A stretch of 64,000 nucleotides of DNA from Paenibacillus cremeus. Its GTDB lineage: Bacteria > Bacillota > Bacilli > Paenibacillales > NBRC-103111. Position numbers and translations under genes: made by a program. Positions 1 through 9,359 of the stretch are shown one piece after another. Under the pieces are notes generated by a model. That model had not been told where the DNA came from and made no database searches. It worked only from the letters and a program-made list of their open reading frames with translations. The stretch is from contig NZ_VNJI01000028.1 in assembly GCF_007786445.1 (NCBI RefSeq), forward strand, positions 1 to 64,000, given 5' to 3'. Within the stretch, counting starts at the first letter, position 1. Every line of letters begins with the position of its first letter.

Positions 1-429
1 GGCGGTCAACGCCCTTTTCAGACAGAGATTTCTGGTGTAACATAATGGTATGCACCTTTCTGTTTGGAATGGGGATCTAGTCAATTTCCATTTTACCAAA
101 CGAAAGGTGTTTTTTTGTCAATTAACTGATTTTTATACTCAGAAGCCGCATGATGCAAGGTTTAAACTACAATTTCGAGCTGCGAAAGTTGAGTTATTTA
201 TTAAAGGTAAACCTTTTTGGCACGATCATTTTGGACAATTTTTGACAAATATCCATTGGCAGACAGAGTTGATCCATGCTATATTTAAATGTAAACAAGG
301 GCTGTCCTCAGATCATTTTCTGGCTTTTTTGGGCTGCCCCTCCTCTTTACGGACAATCCCCCGGGGATTTAATCCATCGGTTGGACATATTATAAAAACA
401 AAAAATGCCGTGGGGAGGGGGACTTACAC
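1..429. other. Upstream non-coding stretch with possible promoter
   Basis: No convincing gene is seen here. It is AT-rich leader DNA before the first ROK gene. An open frame on the + strand (50-433) lacks a good ribosome-binding site and resembles no family I know, so it is not called. A plausible sigma-A promoter is TTGGCA (256-261), an 18-nt spacer and TATATT (280-285), which would give a leader of about 140 nt. A purine-rich GGGGAGGGGG run sits just before the ATG at 430. Confidence 0.4.
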
Positions 430-1647
430 ATGATCAAAAAAGCGAACCAACAACAAATCAAGCAAATGAATATGAAAACCGTCTTTCAGCTCATCCAAAC
501 AAGCGGGCGCATATCGCGCGCCAAGTTGTCCAAGTTGACGCAGCTGAGTCCGACCACCATTTCTACGATCGTTGAAGAATTGATTCAGAAAGGCCTCGTC
601 GTGGAAAGCTCGCTTATGGACAACCCCGGAGCCGGACGCAAGGCCATCACTCTTGAGATAAATAACTCCAACAAATACGTAATCGGCATGGAGTTTAACG
701 CCAAAGGCATTTCCGGGACGATCTTCAATTTAAAAACCGAGCCGATCATTACGATCACGCATTATTCGAACCGGAAGAAGCTGGCCGAAGAGGAACTGCA
801 TCATACGATTCTCGATTTGATCCGTAAGCTGATCGATTCGGTCCAAGACGAGTCGAAGGAGCTGCTCGGCATCTGCATCGGCGTTCCAGGACTGCTCGAT
901 GGTGATAAGAAATCGATTCTCGTTTCCACACCGCTCGATCTGACGAATGTGGATATTTACAACAAGCTGAGCGAGTCGGTGCCATACCCGATTCTCATCG
1001 AGAACGAGACGATGCTGGCGGCTACCTATGAGAAGGAACGGTTCGAAACAACCGCCGGCCCTTACGTCTATTTGTCGATTAGTAACGGGCTGGGCGCCTG
1101 CGTCATGCTTCATAACGAGTACCTGCAGGGAGCCAACGGTGTCGGCCTGGAGATCGGACACATGTCGCTGGATGTCAACGGAGAGCAGTGTCCGTGCGGG
1201 AACAACGGCTGCTTCGAATTGCTGGTATCGACCCAGGCTCTTATCCACACGGTGCAGGCGAAGCTTGGCGAATTTCCCGGAAGCATTATTCATGAGCTGA
1301 TGGAGGGCGATCCGAACCGCCTGAATGAAATCGTGTTGGCGGAGGCTGTTCGCCTGCGTGACCCGCTGGCGATGCAGGTTGTGGGAAGCATGTCCAAAAG
1401 CCTGGGCTACGGGATCGTTAATGTCATAAATATTTTCAACCCCGAAATTGTTGTCATTGGCGGACGATTTTCGCTGCTCGGGGAGTTTGTACTGAATACG
1501 GTTCTGGAGGAAGTGCGCCGGCGGGCGCTAAAACCGTTCTTACAATCGTGCAAGATCGTATTGTCGCGGCATAAAGAAAACGCTATTTCAAGAGGAGGCT
1601 CCATTCTTGCTCTGACCAAAGGGCTGGAGCATGAGTTTAACTGCTAA
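430..1647 (+). CDS. ROK family transcriptional regulator, copy 1
   Basis: This is a 405-aa repressor-type ROK (NagC/XylR-like) protein. The N-terminus (about 15-65) is a winged helix-turn-helix, with a segment reading ISRAKLSKLTQLSPTTIS. The C-terminal ROK domain has the zinc motif CPCGNNGC (Cys254, 256, 261) and the EIGH motif (His244). The ATP-binding DxGGT of ROK kinases is replaced by GMEFNAKG (86-93), so it should sense a ligand rather than phosphorylate it. It is followed by a strong terminator and then by a nearly identical paralogue. By analogy with NagC/XylR it probably controls the sugar operon starting at 3329; the ligand is unknown. Confidence 0.9.
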   Translation: MIKKANQQQIKQMNMKTVFQLIQTSGRISRAKLSKLTQLSPTTISTIVEELIQKGLVVESSLMDNPGAGRKAITLEINNSNKYVIGMEFNAKGISGTIFNLKTEPIITITHYSNRKKLAEEELHHTILDLIRKLIDSVQDESKELLGICIGVPGLLDGDKKSILVSTPLDLTNVDIYNKLSESVPYPILIENETMLAATYEKERFETTAGPYVYLSISNGLGACVMLHNEYLQGANGVGLEIGHMSLDVNGEQCPCGNNGCFELLVSTQALIHTVQAKLGEFPGSIIHELMEGDPNRLNEIVLAEAVRLRDPLAMQVVGSMSKSLGYGIVNVINIFNPEIVVIGGRFSLLGEFVLNTVLEEVRRRALKPFLQSCKIVLSRHKENAISRGGSILALTKGLEHEFNC

Positions 1648-1672
1648 TACGATTTTTGGCTATATAACTGAC

Positions 1673-1716
1673 AAGCTGCGGTGCCGTTTCTTCAAACGGC
1701 ACCGCAGCTTTTTTTT
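1673..1716 (+). terminator. Rho-independent terminator after ROK copy 1
   Basis: A perfect long stem (arms 1673-1689 and 1694-1710, loop CTTC) is followed by a run of T to 1716. It separates transcription of the two ROK genes. The arms contain GCTGCGGTGCC / GGCACCGCAGC. Confidence 0.95.
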
Positions 1717-1791
1717 CGCACGCTGGAAACCTACTGCCACGAGAAATATAACGCAATTAGTAAAGTCGATGAATTAATTTGGAAATAGTCG

Positions 1792-1840
1792 TTGACAACA
1801 TGTGCTGAGAACGAGTACATTATGTGTGCAAGCGCTTATA
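1792..1840 (+). promoter_or_regulatory. Promoter of ROK copy 2 with cre-like operator
   Basis: TTGACA (1792-1797), an 18-nt spacer and TACATT (1816-1821) form a good sigma-A promoter. Overlapping the expected start point is TGCAAGCGCTTATA (1827-1840), close to the Bacillus cre consensus TGWAARCGYTWNCW with one deviation. That position would suit repression by CcpA or a LacI-type protein. The remaining leader to 1977 shows no other gene. The operator call rests on consensus matching only. Confidence 0.55.
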
Positions 1841-1976
1841 TTGTATAAATTTTCCATAAAAAGACGCGAAAAAATCGGTTTTTGTGAACATTCACCGCTG
1901 TCGGTACTGCATTTGCAGTTGATTTGTTCAGTCGCCGAAGAAAAAAAGGAGGTCGAATCCGAACAGGCTGGAGGAC

Positions 1977-3203
1977 TTGATTATGATTAAAATAGCGAAC
2001 CAACAACAAATCAAGCAGACGAATACGAAAACCATCTTCCAGCTTATCCAAACAAGCGGGCGCATATCGCGCGCCAAGTTGTCCAAGCTGACGCACCTAA
2101 GTCCGACCACCATTTCTACGATCGTTGAAGAATTAATTCAGAAAGGTCTCGTCGTGGAAAGCTCGCTTATGGACAACCCCGGAGCCGGACGCAAGGCCAT
2201 CACTCTTGAGCTCAATAACGCGGGCAAATATGTGATCGGCATGGAGTTTAACGCCAAAGGCATTTCCGGAACGATCTTCAATTTAAAAGCCGAGCCGCTT
2301 ATTACGATCACTCATTACTCGAACCGGAAGAAGCTGGCTGCCGAAGAGGAACTGCATCATACGATTCTCGATTTGATCCGTAAGCTGATCGATTCGGTCC
2401 AAGACGAGTCGAAGGAGCTGCTCGGCATCTGCATCGGCGTTCCGGGACTGCTCGATGGCGATAAGAAATCCATCCTCGTTTCCACGCCGCTCGATCTGAC
2501 GAATGTGGATATTTACAACAAGCTGAGCGAGTCGGTGCCATACCCTATCCTCATCGAGAACGAGACGATGCTGGCGGCCGCCTATGAGAAGGAACGATTT
2601 GAAACAACCGCCGGTCCGTTCGTCTATTTGTCAATTAATAACGGGCTGGGAGCATGCGTTATGCATCATAACGAGTACCTGCAGGGAGCCAACGGTGTCG
2701 GCCTGGAGATCGGACACATGTCGCTGGATGTCAACGGAGAGCAGTGTCCGTGCGGGAACAACGGCTGCTTTGAATTGGCGGTATCGACCCAGGCTCTTAT
2801 CCACACGGTGCAGGCGAAGCTTGGAGAATTTCCCGGAAGCATTATTCAAGAGCTGATGGGGGGCGATCCGAACCGCCTGAATGAAAGCGTGCTGGCGGAG
2901 GCTGTTCGCCTGCGTGACACGCTGGCGATGCAGGTTGTGGGAAGCATGTCCAAAAGCTTAGGTCAAGGGATCGTTAATGTCATTAATATATTCAATCCCG
3001 AGATTGTTGTCATCGGCGGACGATTTTCGCTGCTCGGGGAGTTCATGCTAAATACGGTTCTGGAGGAAGTACGCCGACGGATGCTGCAACCGTTCTTACA
3101 ATCTTGCAAGATCGTATTGTCGCGCCATACAGAAAACGCCATTTCCAGAGGCGGTTCCATTCTGGCTTTGACCAAAGGGCTGGAGCATCAGTTTAACGGC
3201 TAA
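1977..3203 (+). CDS. ROK family transcriptional regulator, copy 2
   Basis: This 408-aa protein is nearly identical along its whole length to the ROK protein at 430-1647: same HTH segment, same CPCGNNGC zinc motif and the same lack of a kinase DxGGT motif. Differences are scattered, with a few substitutions in the sensor domain (for example LLVSTQ to LAVSTQ and MLHN to MHHN) and one extra Ala near 120. The start may be Met1 or Met3 (both ATG); GGAGG about 10 nt upstream fits either. Recent tandem duplication is clear. It has its own promoter and cre-like site and lies next to the NagB-like gene, so it is the more likely local regulator. Confidence 0.9.
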   Translation: MIMIKIANQQQIKQTNTKTIFQLIQTSGRISRAKLSKLTHLSPTTISTIVEELIQKGLVVESSLMDNPGAGRKAITLELNNAGKYVIGMEFNAKGISGTIFNLKAEPLITITHYSNRKKLAAEEELHHTILDLIRKLIDSVQDESKELLGICIGVPGLLDGDKKSILVSTPLDLTNVDIYNKLSESVPYPILIENETMLAAAYEKERFETTAGPFVYLSINNGLGACVMHHNEYLQGANGVGLEIGHMSLDVNGEQCPCGNNGCFELAVSTQALIHTVQAKLGEFPGSIIQELMGGDPNRLNESVLAEAVRLRDTLAMQVVGSMSKSLGQGIVNVINIFNPEIVVIGGRFSLLGEFMLNTVLEEVRRRMLQPFLQSCKIVLSRHTENAISRGGSILALTKGLEHQFNG

Positions 3204-3328
3204 TACGATTTTTTTCCGGAACAAATGGATTCAAATTACAACGCATGTACCACGAGCATATCTCATTTATTTGTACAGTCGATGGATAAATTCGCCGTGG
3301 CGATAATTTGGGAGTCGGGGAGGTCACT

Positions 3329-4279
3329 ATGAACTTACTGTCCACGTTGAAAGGATCGTTGTTCGAAGCATTGCTGCCGGCGGGCTGGGATCTTACGAGG
3401 ATCGATCAATGCGCAAGCGAGACGCCGGAGCGCATATTCGACAGGCAGCAGCATTGGCATGAGCGATTTCAACCGGTCGGCTGCGCCAGTCTTGCAGACT
3501 TCGATACATACTTGGGTCATGAAATCGCTTTGCAGATTAAGTTGGCGCGAGATCGGGGCGAGAAGCTTGCGATGATTTTACCGGTCGGCCCGATGGGAAT
3601 GTACCGGTGGACGGTATTTTTTCTCCGCAGCTGGGGCGTAAAGGCCGACCATGTATACGGCTTCAATATGGATGAATGGAGCGATGCCGAAGGTAATACG
3701 CTGCCGGCTTCGAACTCGGGGTCGTTTCAATACGGAATGGAGCAGGCATTGTACGGTCCGTTGGGTGAGTTCACCATTCCGGAAGGGCAACGAAATTTCG
3801 CAACGAAGGAGAAGCTTCCGCAGTTTGCCGAGCAGATCAGCGATTTGAAGGCACAGGGTGCGAAGCTGATCGTCGTATACGGGATCGGTCGGGTGTTCCA
3901 TATTGCGTTCTGGGAGCCGCATTTCGCCGCCGAGTTCCATAACGAAGCGGAGTGGGGGAAGCAAACGCATCGGGTGGGTGCGAACCTGCATCCGTTAACC
4001 GTCGAGCAGAATGCGCTCACCAGCTTTAAAAGCCGAACGACACTCGTCCCCTGCTACGCGAATACGATCGGACCGGGCTTGTTCCTCCAAGCCGACTATG
4101 CGATCGGCGGAGCGGACGGGGTAATGGGAAGAGGGATGATGTGGCAGGGAATGTCGCTCTGGACGACGCTTCGCTACGGGAAATCCCCATGGGTGCCATC
4201 CTCTTACATGCCGACGCTGCCGGGCAAGCTGTTCTTCCTGCAAGAGCTGGCCGGACCGCTTACGGCGGATCTGAATTAA
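3329..4279 (+). CDS. Glucosamine-6-phosphate deaminase-like (NagB/SIS-type fold) protein with altered active site
   Basis: A 316-aa protein of the NagB/6-phosphogluconolactonase superfamily. The start is set at ATG 3329 behind GGGGAGG rather than at an upstream TTG at 3308. NagB landmarks are visible: PVGPMGMYR (85-93) at the phosphate loop, FNMDEW (112-117, the NagB Asp72 region) and [13 protein letters not shown] (185-197). The last normally reads GIGxDGHIAFNEP; here the catalytic Asp is Val189 and the following Gly is Phe190, while His191 and Glu196 remain. It is longer than typical NagB (about 240-270 aa). Ordinary glucosamine-6-phosphate deamination is therefore unlikely, and a sugar isomerase or eliminase role on a different substrate is possible. 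First gene of the operon. Confidence 0.75.
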   Translation: MNLLSTLKGSLFEALLPAGWDLTRIDQCASETPERIFDRQQHWHERFQPVGCASLADFDTYLGHEIALQIKLARDRGEKLAMILPVGPMGMYRWTVFFLRSWGVKADHVYGFNMDEWSDAEGNTLPASNSGSFQYGMEQALYGPLGEFTIPEGQRNFATKEKLPQFAEQISDLKAQGAKLIVVYGIGRVFHIAFWEPHFAAEFHNEAEWGKQTHRVGANLHPLTVEQNALTSFKSRTTLVPCYANTIGPGLFLQADYAIGGADGVMGRGMMWQGMSLWTTLRYGKSPWVPSSYMPTLPGKLFFLQELAGPLTADLN

Positions 4280-4300
4280 CGAGAGAGTGGGGCGAGCGAC

Positions 4301-5005
4301 GTGAAAATACTTGCGATCGGAGCGCACCCGGATGACTTGGAAATTTCCTGCGCCGGTACGCTTACCAAGATGAAGCAGGCAGGCCACGACGTTGTGCTGT
4401 GCCACGCCAGCAATGGGGACAAAGGGCATTATGTAATTCCGGCTGAGAAGCTGGTCCTCATTCGCCAGGAGGAAGCGAAGCAAGCGGGAGCGGTGATCAG
4501 CTGTCCGGTTATTTCTCTGGGGCTCAAGGATGGAGAAATCCTTTCCGAATCGGAAGAGGCACGGAGCGCGTTTATCGACCTGATTCGCTCCGTGCAGCCG
4601 GATATGGTTATCACACATGCGCCGAACGATTACATGCCGGATCACGTGGCGGTAAGCAAGCTCGTGTTCGATACGACGTTCGTTGCGACACTGCCCGGCT
4701 TCTCCAACCGGTATCCATTTGCGCTAAAGGTTCCGGCATTATTTTACATGGACAATTTATCCGGAATCGATTTCCAACCGACGATTTACGTCGATGTCAC
4801 CGATACGTTCGAGACGAAGCTGAACATGCTCCGCCAGCATCAAAGCCAGCTCGTCTGGCTGAAGGAGCACGACAACGTAGACATTGTGGATTTTGTTCAA
4901 ACGCTCGGCAAAATGAGAGGCATTCAATCCGGATGCAAGTTTGCGGAAGGCTTCATTCAGCACATGGTTTGGACCCGGCCCAACGCCGTCAGGTTCCCGG
5001 TGTAA
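4301..5005 (+). CDS. PIG-L/LmbE family N-acetyl-sugar deacetylase
   Basis: A 234-aa zinc hydrolase of the PIG-L family (BshB/MshB relatives), which removes acetyl groups from N-acetylglucosamine units of glycosides. The start is GTG after GGGGCGAG. Zinc motif AHPDD is at 8-12 (His9, Asp12) and the second metal motif HxxxDHxxV type is seen around His106 and Asp114-His115. No signal peptide is present, so it is cytosolic. It lies 21 bp after the NagB-like gene. BshB itself acts on GlcNAc-malate in bacillithiol synthesis, but the transporter and dehydrogenase context argues for catabolism of an imported N-acetylamino sugar conjugate. Confidence 0.85.
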   Translation: MKILAIGAHPDDLEISCAGTLTKMKQAGHDVVLCHASNGDKGHYVIPAEKLVLIRQEEAKQAGAVISCPVISLGLKDGEILSESEEARSAFIDLIRSVQPDMVITHAPNDYMPDHVAVSKLVFDTTFVATLPGFSNRYPFALKVPALFYMDNLSGIDFQPTIYVDVTDTFETKLNMLRQHQSQLVWLKEHDNVDIVDFVQTLGKMRGIQSGCKFAEGFIQHMVWTRPNAVRFPV

Positions 5006-5041
5006 AACCGCAACTACTATTTAGAGAAAGGGTGCTGCCGC

Positions 5042-6055
5042 ATGGCGAAAAAGTTTGTCGTTGTCGGAACAGGTTGGGTTGCCGGGGAGTACTTGAAGGC
5101 GATCCACAACAGCCCTCAAGCGGAAGTGCACGGCATCGTCTCGCGAAGCCGGGAGCACGCCAAGTCACGCCTGACCGAGCTTGGCATCGATGCAAGGGTT
5201 TACGAATCTTACGAGCAGGCCGTGCGCGATTCGAACGTCGATGCCGTCGTGCTCTGCTCGACGCCGGACGTCCGGGCCGAGCAAGTGATTTCGGCCGCAC
5301 AGCACGGCAAGCACATCGTCATCGAGAAGCCTCTCACGATGGATAGAAAGAGCTTGGCCGATATGGCCCAAGCGCTGGAGCAGCATCCGGTCACGACGGT
5401 TGCCAGCTTCGTGCTTCGCTGGAATCCCGCCTTCGAAACGATCAAAGCGTTGATCGACGACGATGCGCTCGGCCGCGTATTTATGGCGCAAATCGATTAT
5501 TGGCATCATATCGGCCCGCATTACGGCCAATACAGCTGGAGCAGCAAAAAGGCGCTGGGGGGCAGCAGCATTCTTTCCGCCGGGTGCCACGCGGTGGACG
5601 CCGTCCGCTATTTTGCAGGAGACGTTACAGAGGTGACCGCCTATTCCTGCTCCACCTGGTCGCATTCCGAATACGAATTCGATCCGAACGCCATCGCCAT
5701 CATGAAGCTTGCTAACGGTGGCGTGGCCAAAGTTTCATCTTCCCTCGAATGTAAAACTACCTACAAATTCAACATCCATCTTCTCGGGGAAAAGGGTTCC
5801 ATTATGAACAACCATCTGTTCTCCCACAAGCTCCCAGGTCAGACCGACTATGCCACAATCCCCACGATTCTGCCCGACAGCGGGGATGTCAGCCATCATC
5901 CTTTTGTTCATGAAATTAACGATTTCCTTGATGCGCTCAACGCGCAAAAGAAAACGAGATGCGATTTCTTCGATGCGTATAAATCGATGGAAGTGAGCTT
6001 TGCCATCGACGAGTCGATCGCGACCGGCAAGACGGTTGTATTAGCGCCGAATTGA
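5042..6055 (+). CDS. Gfo/Idh/MocA family NAD(P)-dependent oxidoreductase
   Basis: A 337-aa dehydrogenase with an N-terminal Rossmann fold (VVVGTGWVAGEYL, 6-18), the family lysine in EKPL (about 99-102) and a C-terminal alpha/beta substrate domain. Members oxidise sugar or inositol hydroxyls to ketones. It sits 36 bp after the deacetylase with a clear GAAAGGG ribosome-binding site. With the TIM-barrel isomerases further down it would fit an inositol-like or 3-keto-sugar oxidation step. The substrate cannot be read from sequence. Confidence 0.9.
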   Translation: MAKKFVVVGTGWVAGEYLKAIHNSPQAEVHGIVSRSREHAKSRLTELGIDARVYESYEQAVRDSNVDAVVLCSTPDVRAEQVISAAQHGKHIVIEKPLTMDRKSLADMAQALEQHPVTTVASFVLRWNPAFETIKALIDDDALGRVFMAQIDYWHHIGPHYGQYSWSSKKALGGSSILSAGCHAVDAVRYFAGDVTEVTAYSCSTWSHSEYEFDPNAIAIMKLANGGVAKVSSSLECKTTYKFNIHLLGEKGSIMNNHLFSHKLPGQTDYATIPTILPDSGDVSHHPFVHEINDFLDALNAQKKTRCDFFDAYKSMEVSFAIDESIATGKTVVLAPN

Positions 6056-6075
6056 TGAAGAAGGAGCTGTAGCCA

Positions 6076-7026
6076 ATGGCAGTTTCCACACAACCGGCAT
6101 CGGTTCGGGCGACCGAATCGGCACGAGTGCGGAGGAATTTGAAGGAGCGAAACAACTTGATGGGCTACGTGTTCGTAGCGCCGTTAGTCATAGGCATTCT
6201 CGCTTTCGCCATTTATCCGATGCTCGCCGCCTTAATGTTAAGCTTCACGCAAACTTCGGGTGCCACTTTGGCCGGGAAATGGGTAGGGTGGTCCAATTAT
6301 CAATATGCCCTAAATGACCCTATCTTCTGGAAGTCGCTTTTTAACACACTCAAAATGGGCGTTTTATCCGTTACTCTCGGCATCGTTGTTTCGTTCATCT
6401 TGGCCAGTATGATCAACAGCGTAAAATGGACGAAAGGGAAAAATATTTTCAAAGGAATCTTTTTCCTGCCCAACGTTATTTCCGCTGTAGCCACCACACT
6501 GTTGTTCAGCTTTCTGTTCTTCCCAACCGAACAAGGATTGTTGAACTACGTGCTGGGGTACATCGGTATCCAACCAGTCGGGTGGTTTACGGACCCCAAG
6601 TATTCTCAGATTAGTATCGTTCTTATGAGTCTCTGGGGAGCGCTCGGCTATAACACAATCATCTTCATTGCTGGGCTGCAAAGCGTACCCAGAGATTTAT
6701 ACGAAGCTGCCGAAGTGGACGGTGCCTCCGGAGTGACAAAATGGTGGTATATTACGATTCCGTATATGCGGCCCATTTTCGTATTTATGATTGTTATGGG
6801 AACGATCGGAAGTATGAAGCGCTTTACCGATGTGTGGCTCATAGGCGGTACAGCGGGCAATCCGAGTGGAACGATGCTGACTTCGGTGCTCTACATTTAT
6901 CGAAACGCCTTTTTGGCCGGACAGATGGGCCTGGCGACTGCGGCATCTTACCTGCTGTTCATCGTCATATTGATTCTGACGGTGCTGCTGCTGAAGTTGA
7001 ACCGGAAAAAGGATAGTTTCGATTAG
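6076..7026 (+). CDS. Carbohydrate ABC transporter permease (MalF/UgpA type)
   Basis: A 316-aa inner-membrane permease with about six transmembrane segments and a hydrophilic N-terminal extension of about 30 residues. The cytoplasmic EAA loop reads EAAEVDGASGVTKWWYITIP, the CUT1-family signature for docking the ATPase. It follows the dehydrogenase by 20 bp and pairs with the next permease. No ATPase is encoded in the cluster; Bacillales commonly supply a shared MsmX-like ATPase from elsewhere, which is the likely case here. Confidence 0.92.
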   Translation: MAVSTQPASVRATESARVRRNLKERNNLMGYVFVAPLVIGILAFAIYPMLAALMLSFTQTSGATLAGKWVGWSNYQYALNDPIFWKSLFNTLKMGVLSVTLGIVVSFILASMINSVKWTKGKNIFKGIFFLPNVISAVATTLLFSFLFFPTEQGLLNYVLGYIGIQPVGWFTDPKYSQISIVLMSLWGALGYNTIIFIAGLQSVPRDLYEAAEVDGASGVTKWWYITIPYMRPIFVFMIVMGTIGSMKRFTDVWLIGGTAGNPSGTMLTSVLYIYRNAFLAGQMGLATAASYLLFIVILILTVLLLKLNRKKDSFD

Positions 7027-7041
7027 AAGGAGGGATCGACC

Positions 7042-7908
7042 ATGTCGGCTGTTGCTCATAAACTCGGCTCCAAAAAACGTCAAGAAGCCACCGTTCAATG
7101 GACTTTTATCACGCTGTTATCGCTCGGTTCGTTAGTGATGATCATACCGCTCATCTGGATGATCAGCACCAGCTTCGACTGGGCGGCCAGACTGGAGCTC
7201 AGCTTCCCACCAAGATTTTGGCCGGAGGACCCCTCCTTGAAAAACTACCGTGCTGCGTTTACGAACGTTCCGATGCTCAAATACATCGGCAATTCGCTCC
7301 TCGTTGCAGTCGGTCATATGATTGTCAGCATTATCTCCGCCTTGTTATCCGGATACGCTCTGTCCAAAATCAAGTTCAAAGGCTCGAACGTGGTATTGGT
7401 ATTGGCGCTTAGCACGATGATGATTCCTTTTGAAATGACCATGATTCCGCAGTACTTGCTCTTCAGTAAGCTCCATCTGATTGATACGTACTGGTCGTTC
7501 TACTTGCCGGCACTCAACTACGCGTTCGGCACTTTCTTGGCCAAAGCGTTTATCGACCAGCTGCCGTCCAGCCTGCGCGAGGCGGCGGTAATCGACGGTG
7601 CGGGCGAGTTTACTGTATTCTGGAAAATTTATTTCCCACTGTGCGCCCCGATCGTGGCAACCATGGTAATTCTGTTGTTCCTTGGGGTGTGGAACGAACT
7701 GCTATGGCCGCTGCTGGCACTCAAAACATCTTCAAAGTATACGATTCAGCTCGGCCTAGCGATGTTTACTTACAACAACGGCGTCAACAAATTACCTTCC
7801 ATTATTATGGCCGCCACCACCGTCAGTCTGATTCCTGTCGTCGCCGTGTATTTATTTTTGCAGAGGTACATTATCGAGAGCATCGCCTTGACCGGGATCA
7901 AGCAGTAA
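7042..7908 (+). CDS. Carbohydrate ABC transporter permease (MalG/UgpE type)
   Basis: A 288-aa permease with about six transmembrane helices and the EAA loop EAAVIDGAGEFTVFWKIYFP. It is preceded by GAAGGAGGG. It forms the heterodimeric channel with the 316-aa permease immediately upstream (15-bp gap). It is the CUT1 subfamily, which usually imports di- or oligosaccharides or glycosides. Confidence 0.92.
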   Translation: MSAVAHKLGSKKRQEATVQWTFITLLSLGSLVMIIPLIWMISTSFDWAARLELSFPPRFWPEDPSLKNYRAAFTNVPMLKYIGNSLLVAVGHMIVSIISALLSGYALSKIKFKGSNVVLVLALSTMMIPFEMTMIPQYLLFSKLHLIDTYWSFYLPALNYAFGTFLAKAFIDQLPSSLREAAVIDGAGEFTVFWKIYFPLCAPIVATMVILLFLGVWNELLWPLLALKTSSKYTIQLGLAMFTYNNGVNKLPSIIMAATTVSLIPVVAVYLFLQRYIIESIALTGIKQ

Positions 7909-7930
7909 GCTGACCCGCCAAGCTCTGAAT

Positions 7931-7953
7931 CTTCAATCTAAAATTGAAGGGAG
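7931..7953 (+). promoter_or_regulatory. Small hairpin overlapping the ribosome-binding site of the binding-protein gene
   Basis: CTTCAAT (7931-7937) pairs with ATTGAAG (7943-7949); the downstream arm runs into the AAGGGAG ribosome-binding site (7947-7953) of the GTG start at 7963. Folding would partly mask the site or mark a processing boundary between permease and binding-protein genes. The hairpin is short and the role is inferred. Confidence 0.35.
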
Positions 7954-7962
7954 TTCCTTTCT

Positions 7963-9345
7963 GTGAAAAAAACAACATTTCTAACCTCGCTTTCTATTCT
8001 AACCGCTCTTTCTATCACGGCCTGTTCATCATCCACATCCTCAGATGAAGCGGTGTCGACAAAGGTAGCTCAAAAATCCGATCTTAAAGGCACGGTAAGG
8101 GTCGCTTTAGCCGGATGGCAGCTGGATAATGGTATCGATGCGCAAACCGGTAGCGAAAGCATCGGATTGAAGCAATTCCTGAAAGAAACGTTTGAGAAGC
8201 AGTACCCGAATATCAAGCTGGAGCTTTATCAAATCCCTTGGGAAAACGCGAAAGCCAAGCAATATGCCATGCTCCTTTCCAAGGACGTAGACATCCTGTA
8301 CACCGGGGGAGCGTATGCCGCCCAGTGGTATCAAGAAGGGTTGTTAAGAGACATCGACGATTTGATCAAAGCGGACCCTTCGTTCGATTCCTCCATTTAT
8401 CTGGATGGCGTACTGAACAACTCTTACAGCACCAAGTCTCTTGACAAATCGCATCAGTACGGTTTACCGGCCGTACTCGGCAGACGGATGACCATCTACG
8501 ACAAGAAGCTGTTCGACGATTGGGGCGTACCTCCGCTATCGAGTAAAGCGACTCCGGATGAGATTTTAAACGCAGCCACGAAAATGACAGGCAAAAATCC
8601 GAAAACAGGCGAGCAAAACTACGGCATTTACTGGAGCGGCAACTCGATCAACGGTTCCACCTTTGTCGGCTTGACGCTTGCTTTCGGAGCCAAGGGCGCT
8701 GAGGGCAGCCTGAAGGACATGAAGAACATTAAGTGGCAACTGAACACCCCTGAAATGGTGAAAGTGATGGAGTGGCTGAGAAAAGCGGCACCTCTTGCGC
8801 CTCCAGGATTCGTAAACGCGCAAGGCTCGGAAAACTTCGGACTTGCGAAAAACAACATCGGCATCGGCATCGACGTCAACGGCGGCTCCACAATGAGCGA
8901 TTTCCGGGTCAATAAAACTACTGAGAATCTTAACCGCTTTATCCCTGCCATGAACGTCGGACCGAAAGGCGAAAGCTGGGTTGCCGTCGACCCGTTCATT
9001 ATGTCCAAAAATGTGAAAGACGAAAAAGCGGCGTGGGAAGCAATGAAATTTTTAGCCGGTTACGAAACGCAGAAGCATAATTACAAATATTTCTCTTACA
9101 CGCCGACATTGAAAAAACCGGATTTCATTACGAAAGAGGACAAATACGTACAAGAAGCGTTGAAAATCGCCGACCTCGCACACTCCGAGCTGATGGACGA
9201 AGCGAACCCTTTCTTCTTGAGCGACATCGTACCGGCGGTCAACGGCTTCATTAGCCAAGCAGCCAAAGGGAACGCGCCTGACAGCAAGCAATTCCTCGAC
9301 GATTTACAGAAACGCGCAGAAGCTTGGTCTAAAAACTTAAAATAA
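7963..9345 (+). CDS. Extracellular solute-binding lipoprotein, family 1, copy 1
   Basis: A 460-aa lipoprotein that would deliver the sugar to the two permeases just upstream. GTG start behind AAGGGAG. The signal peptide has a hydrophobic core and lipobox SITACSS (lipidated Cys at about residue 21). The mature part is a type-1 sugar-binding fold with the TGGAYAAQWY segment near the ligand hinge. It is clearly paralogous to the protein at 12234-13628: both begin their mature domain with VRVA.AGWQ..NG and share long colinear blocks. Having two binding proteins for one permease pair suggests two related ligands. Confidence 0.92.
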   Translation: MKKTTFLTSLSILTALSITACSSSTSSDEAVSTKVAQKSDLKGTVRVALAGWQLDNGIDAQTGSESIGLKQFLKETFEKQYPNIKLELYQIPWENAKAKQYAMLLSKDVDILYTGGAYAAQWYQEGLLRDIDDLIKADPSFDSSIYLDGVLNNSYSTKSLDKSHQYGLPAVLGRRMTIYDKKLFDDWGVPPLSSKATPDEILNAATKMTGKNPKTGEQNYGIYWSGNSINGSTFVGLTLAFGAKGAEGSLKDMKNIKWQLNTPEMVKVMEWLRKAAPLAPPGFVNAQGSENFGLAKNNIGIGIDVNGGSTMSDFRVNKTTENLNRFIPAMNVGPKGESWVAVDPFIMSKNVKDEKAAWEAMKFLAGYETQKHNYKYFSYTPTLKKPDFITKEDKYVQEALKIADLAHSELMDEANPFFLSDIVPAVNGFISQAAKGNAPDSKQFLDDLQKRAEAWSKNLK

Positions 9346-9359
9346 GGAGTGTTTCGTAC

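Noticed and set aside
50-433. 127-aa open frame before ROK copy 1
   Set aside because: No ribosome-binding site, no recognisable family and it runs through the probable promoter and leader of the ROK gene.
730-1293. 187-aa frame antisense to ROK copy 1
   Set aside because: Shadow of a well supported gene; the same shadow recurs in the duplicated copy, as expected from sequence identity.
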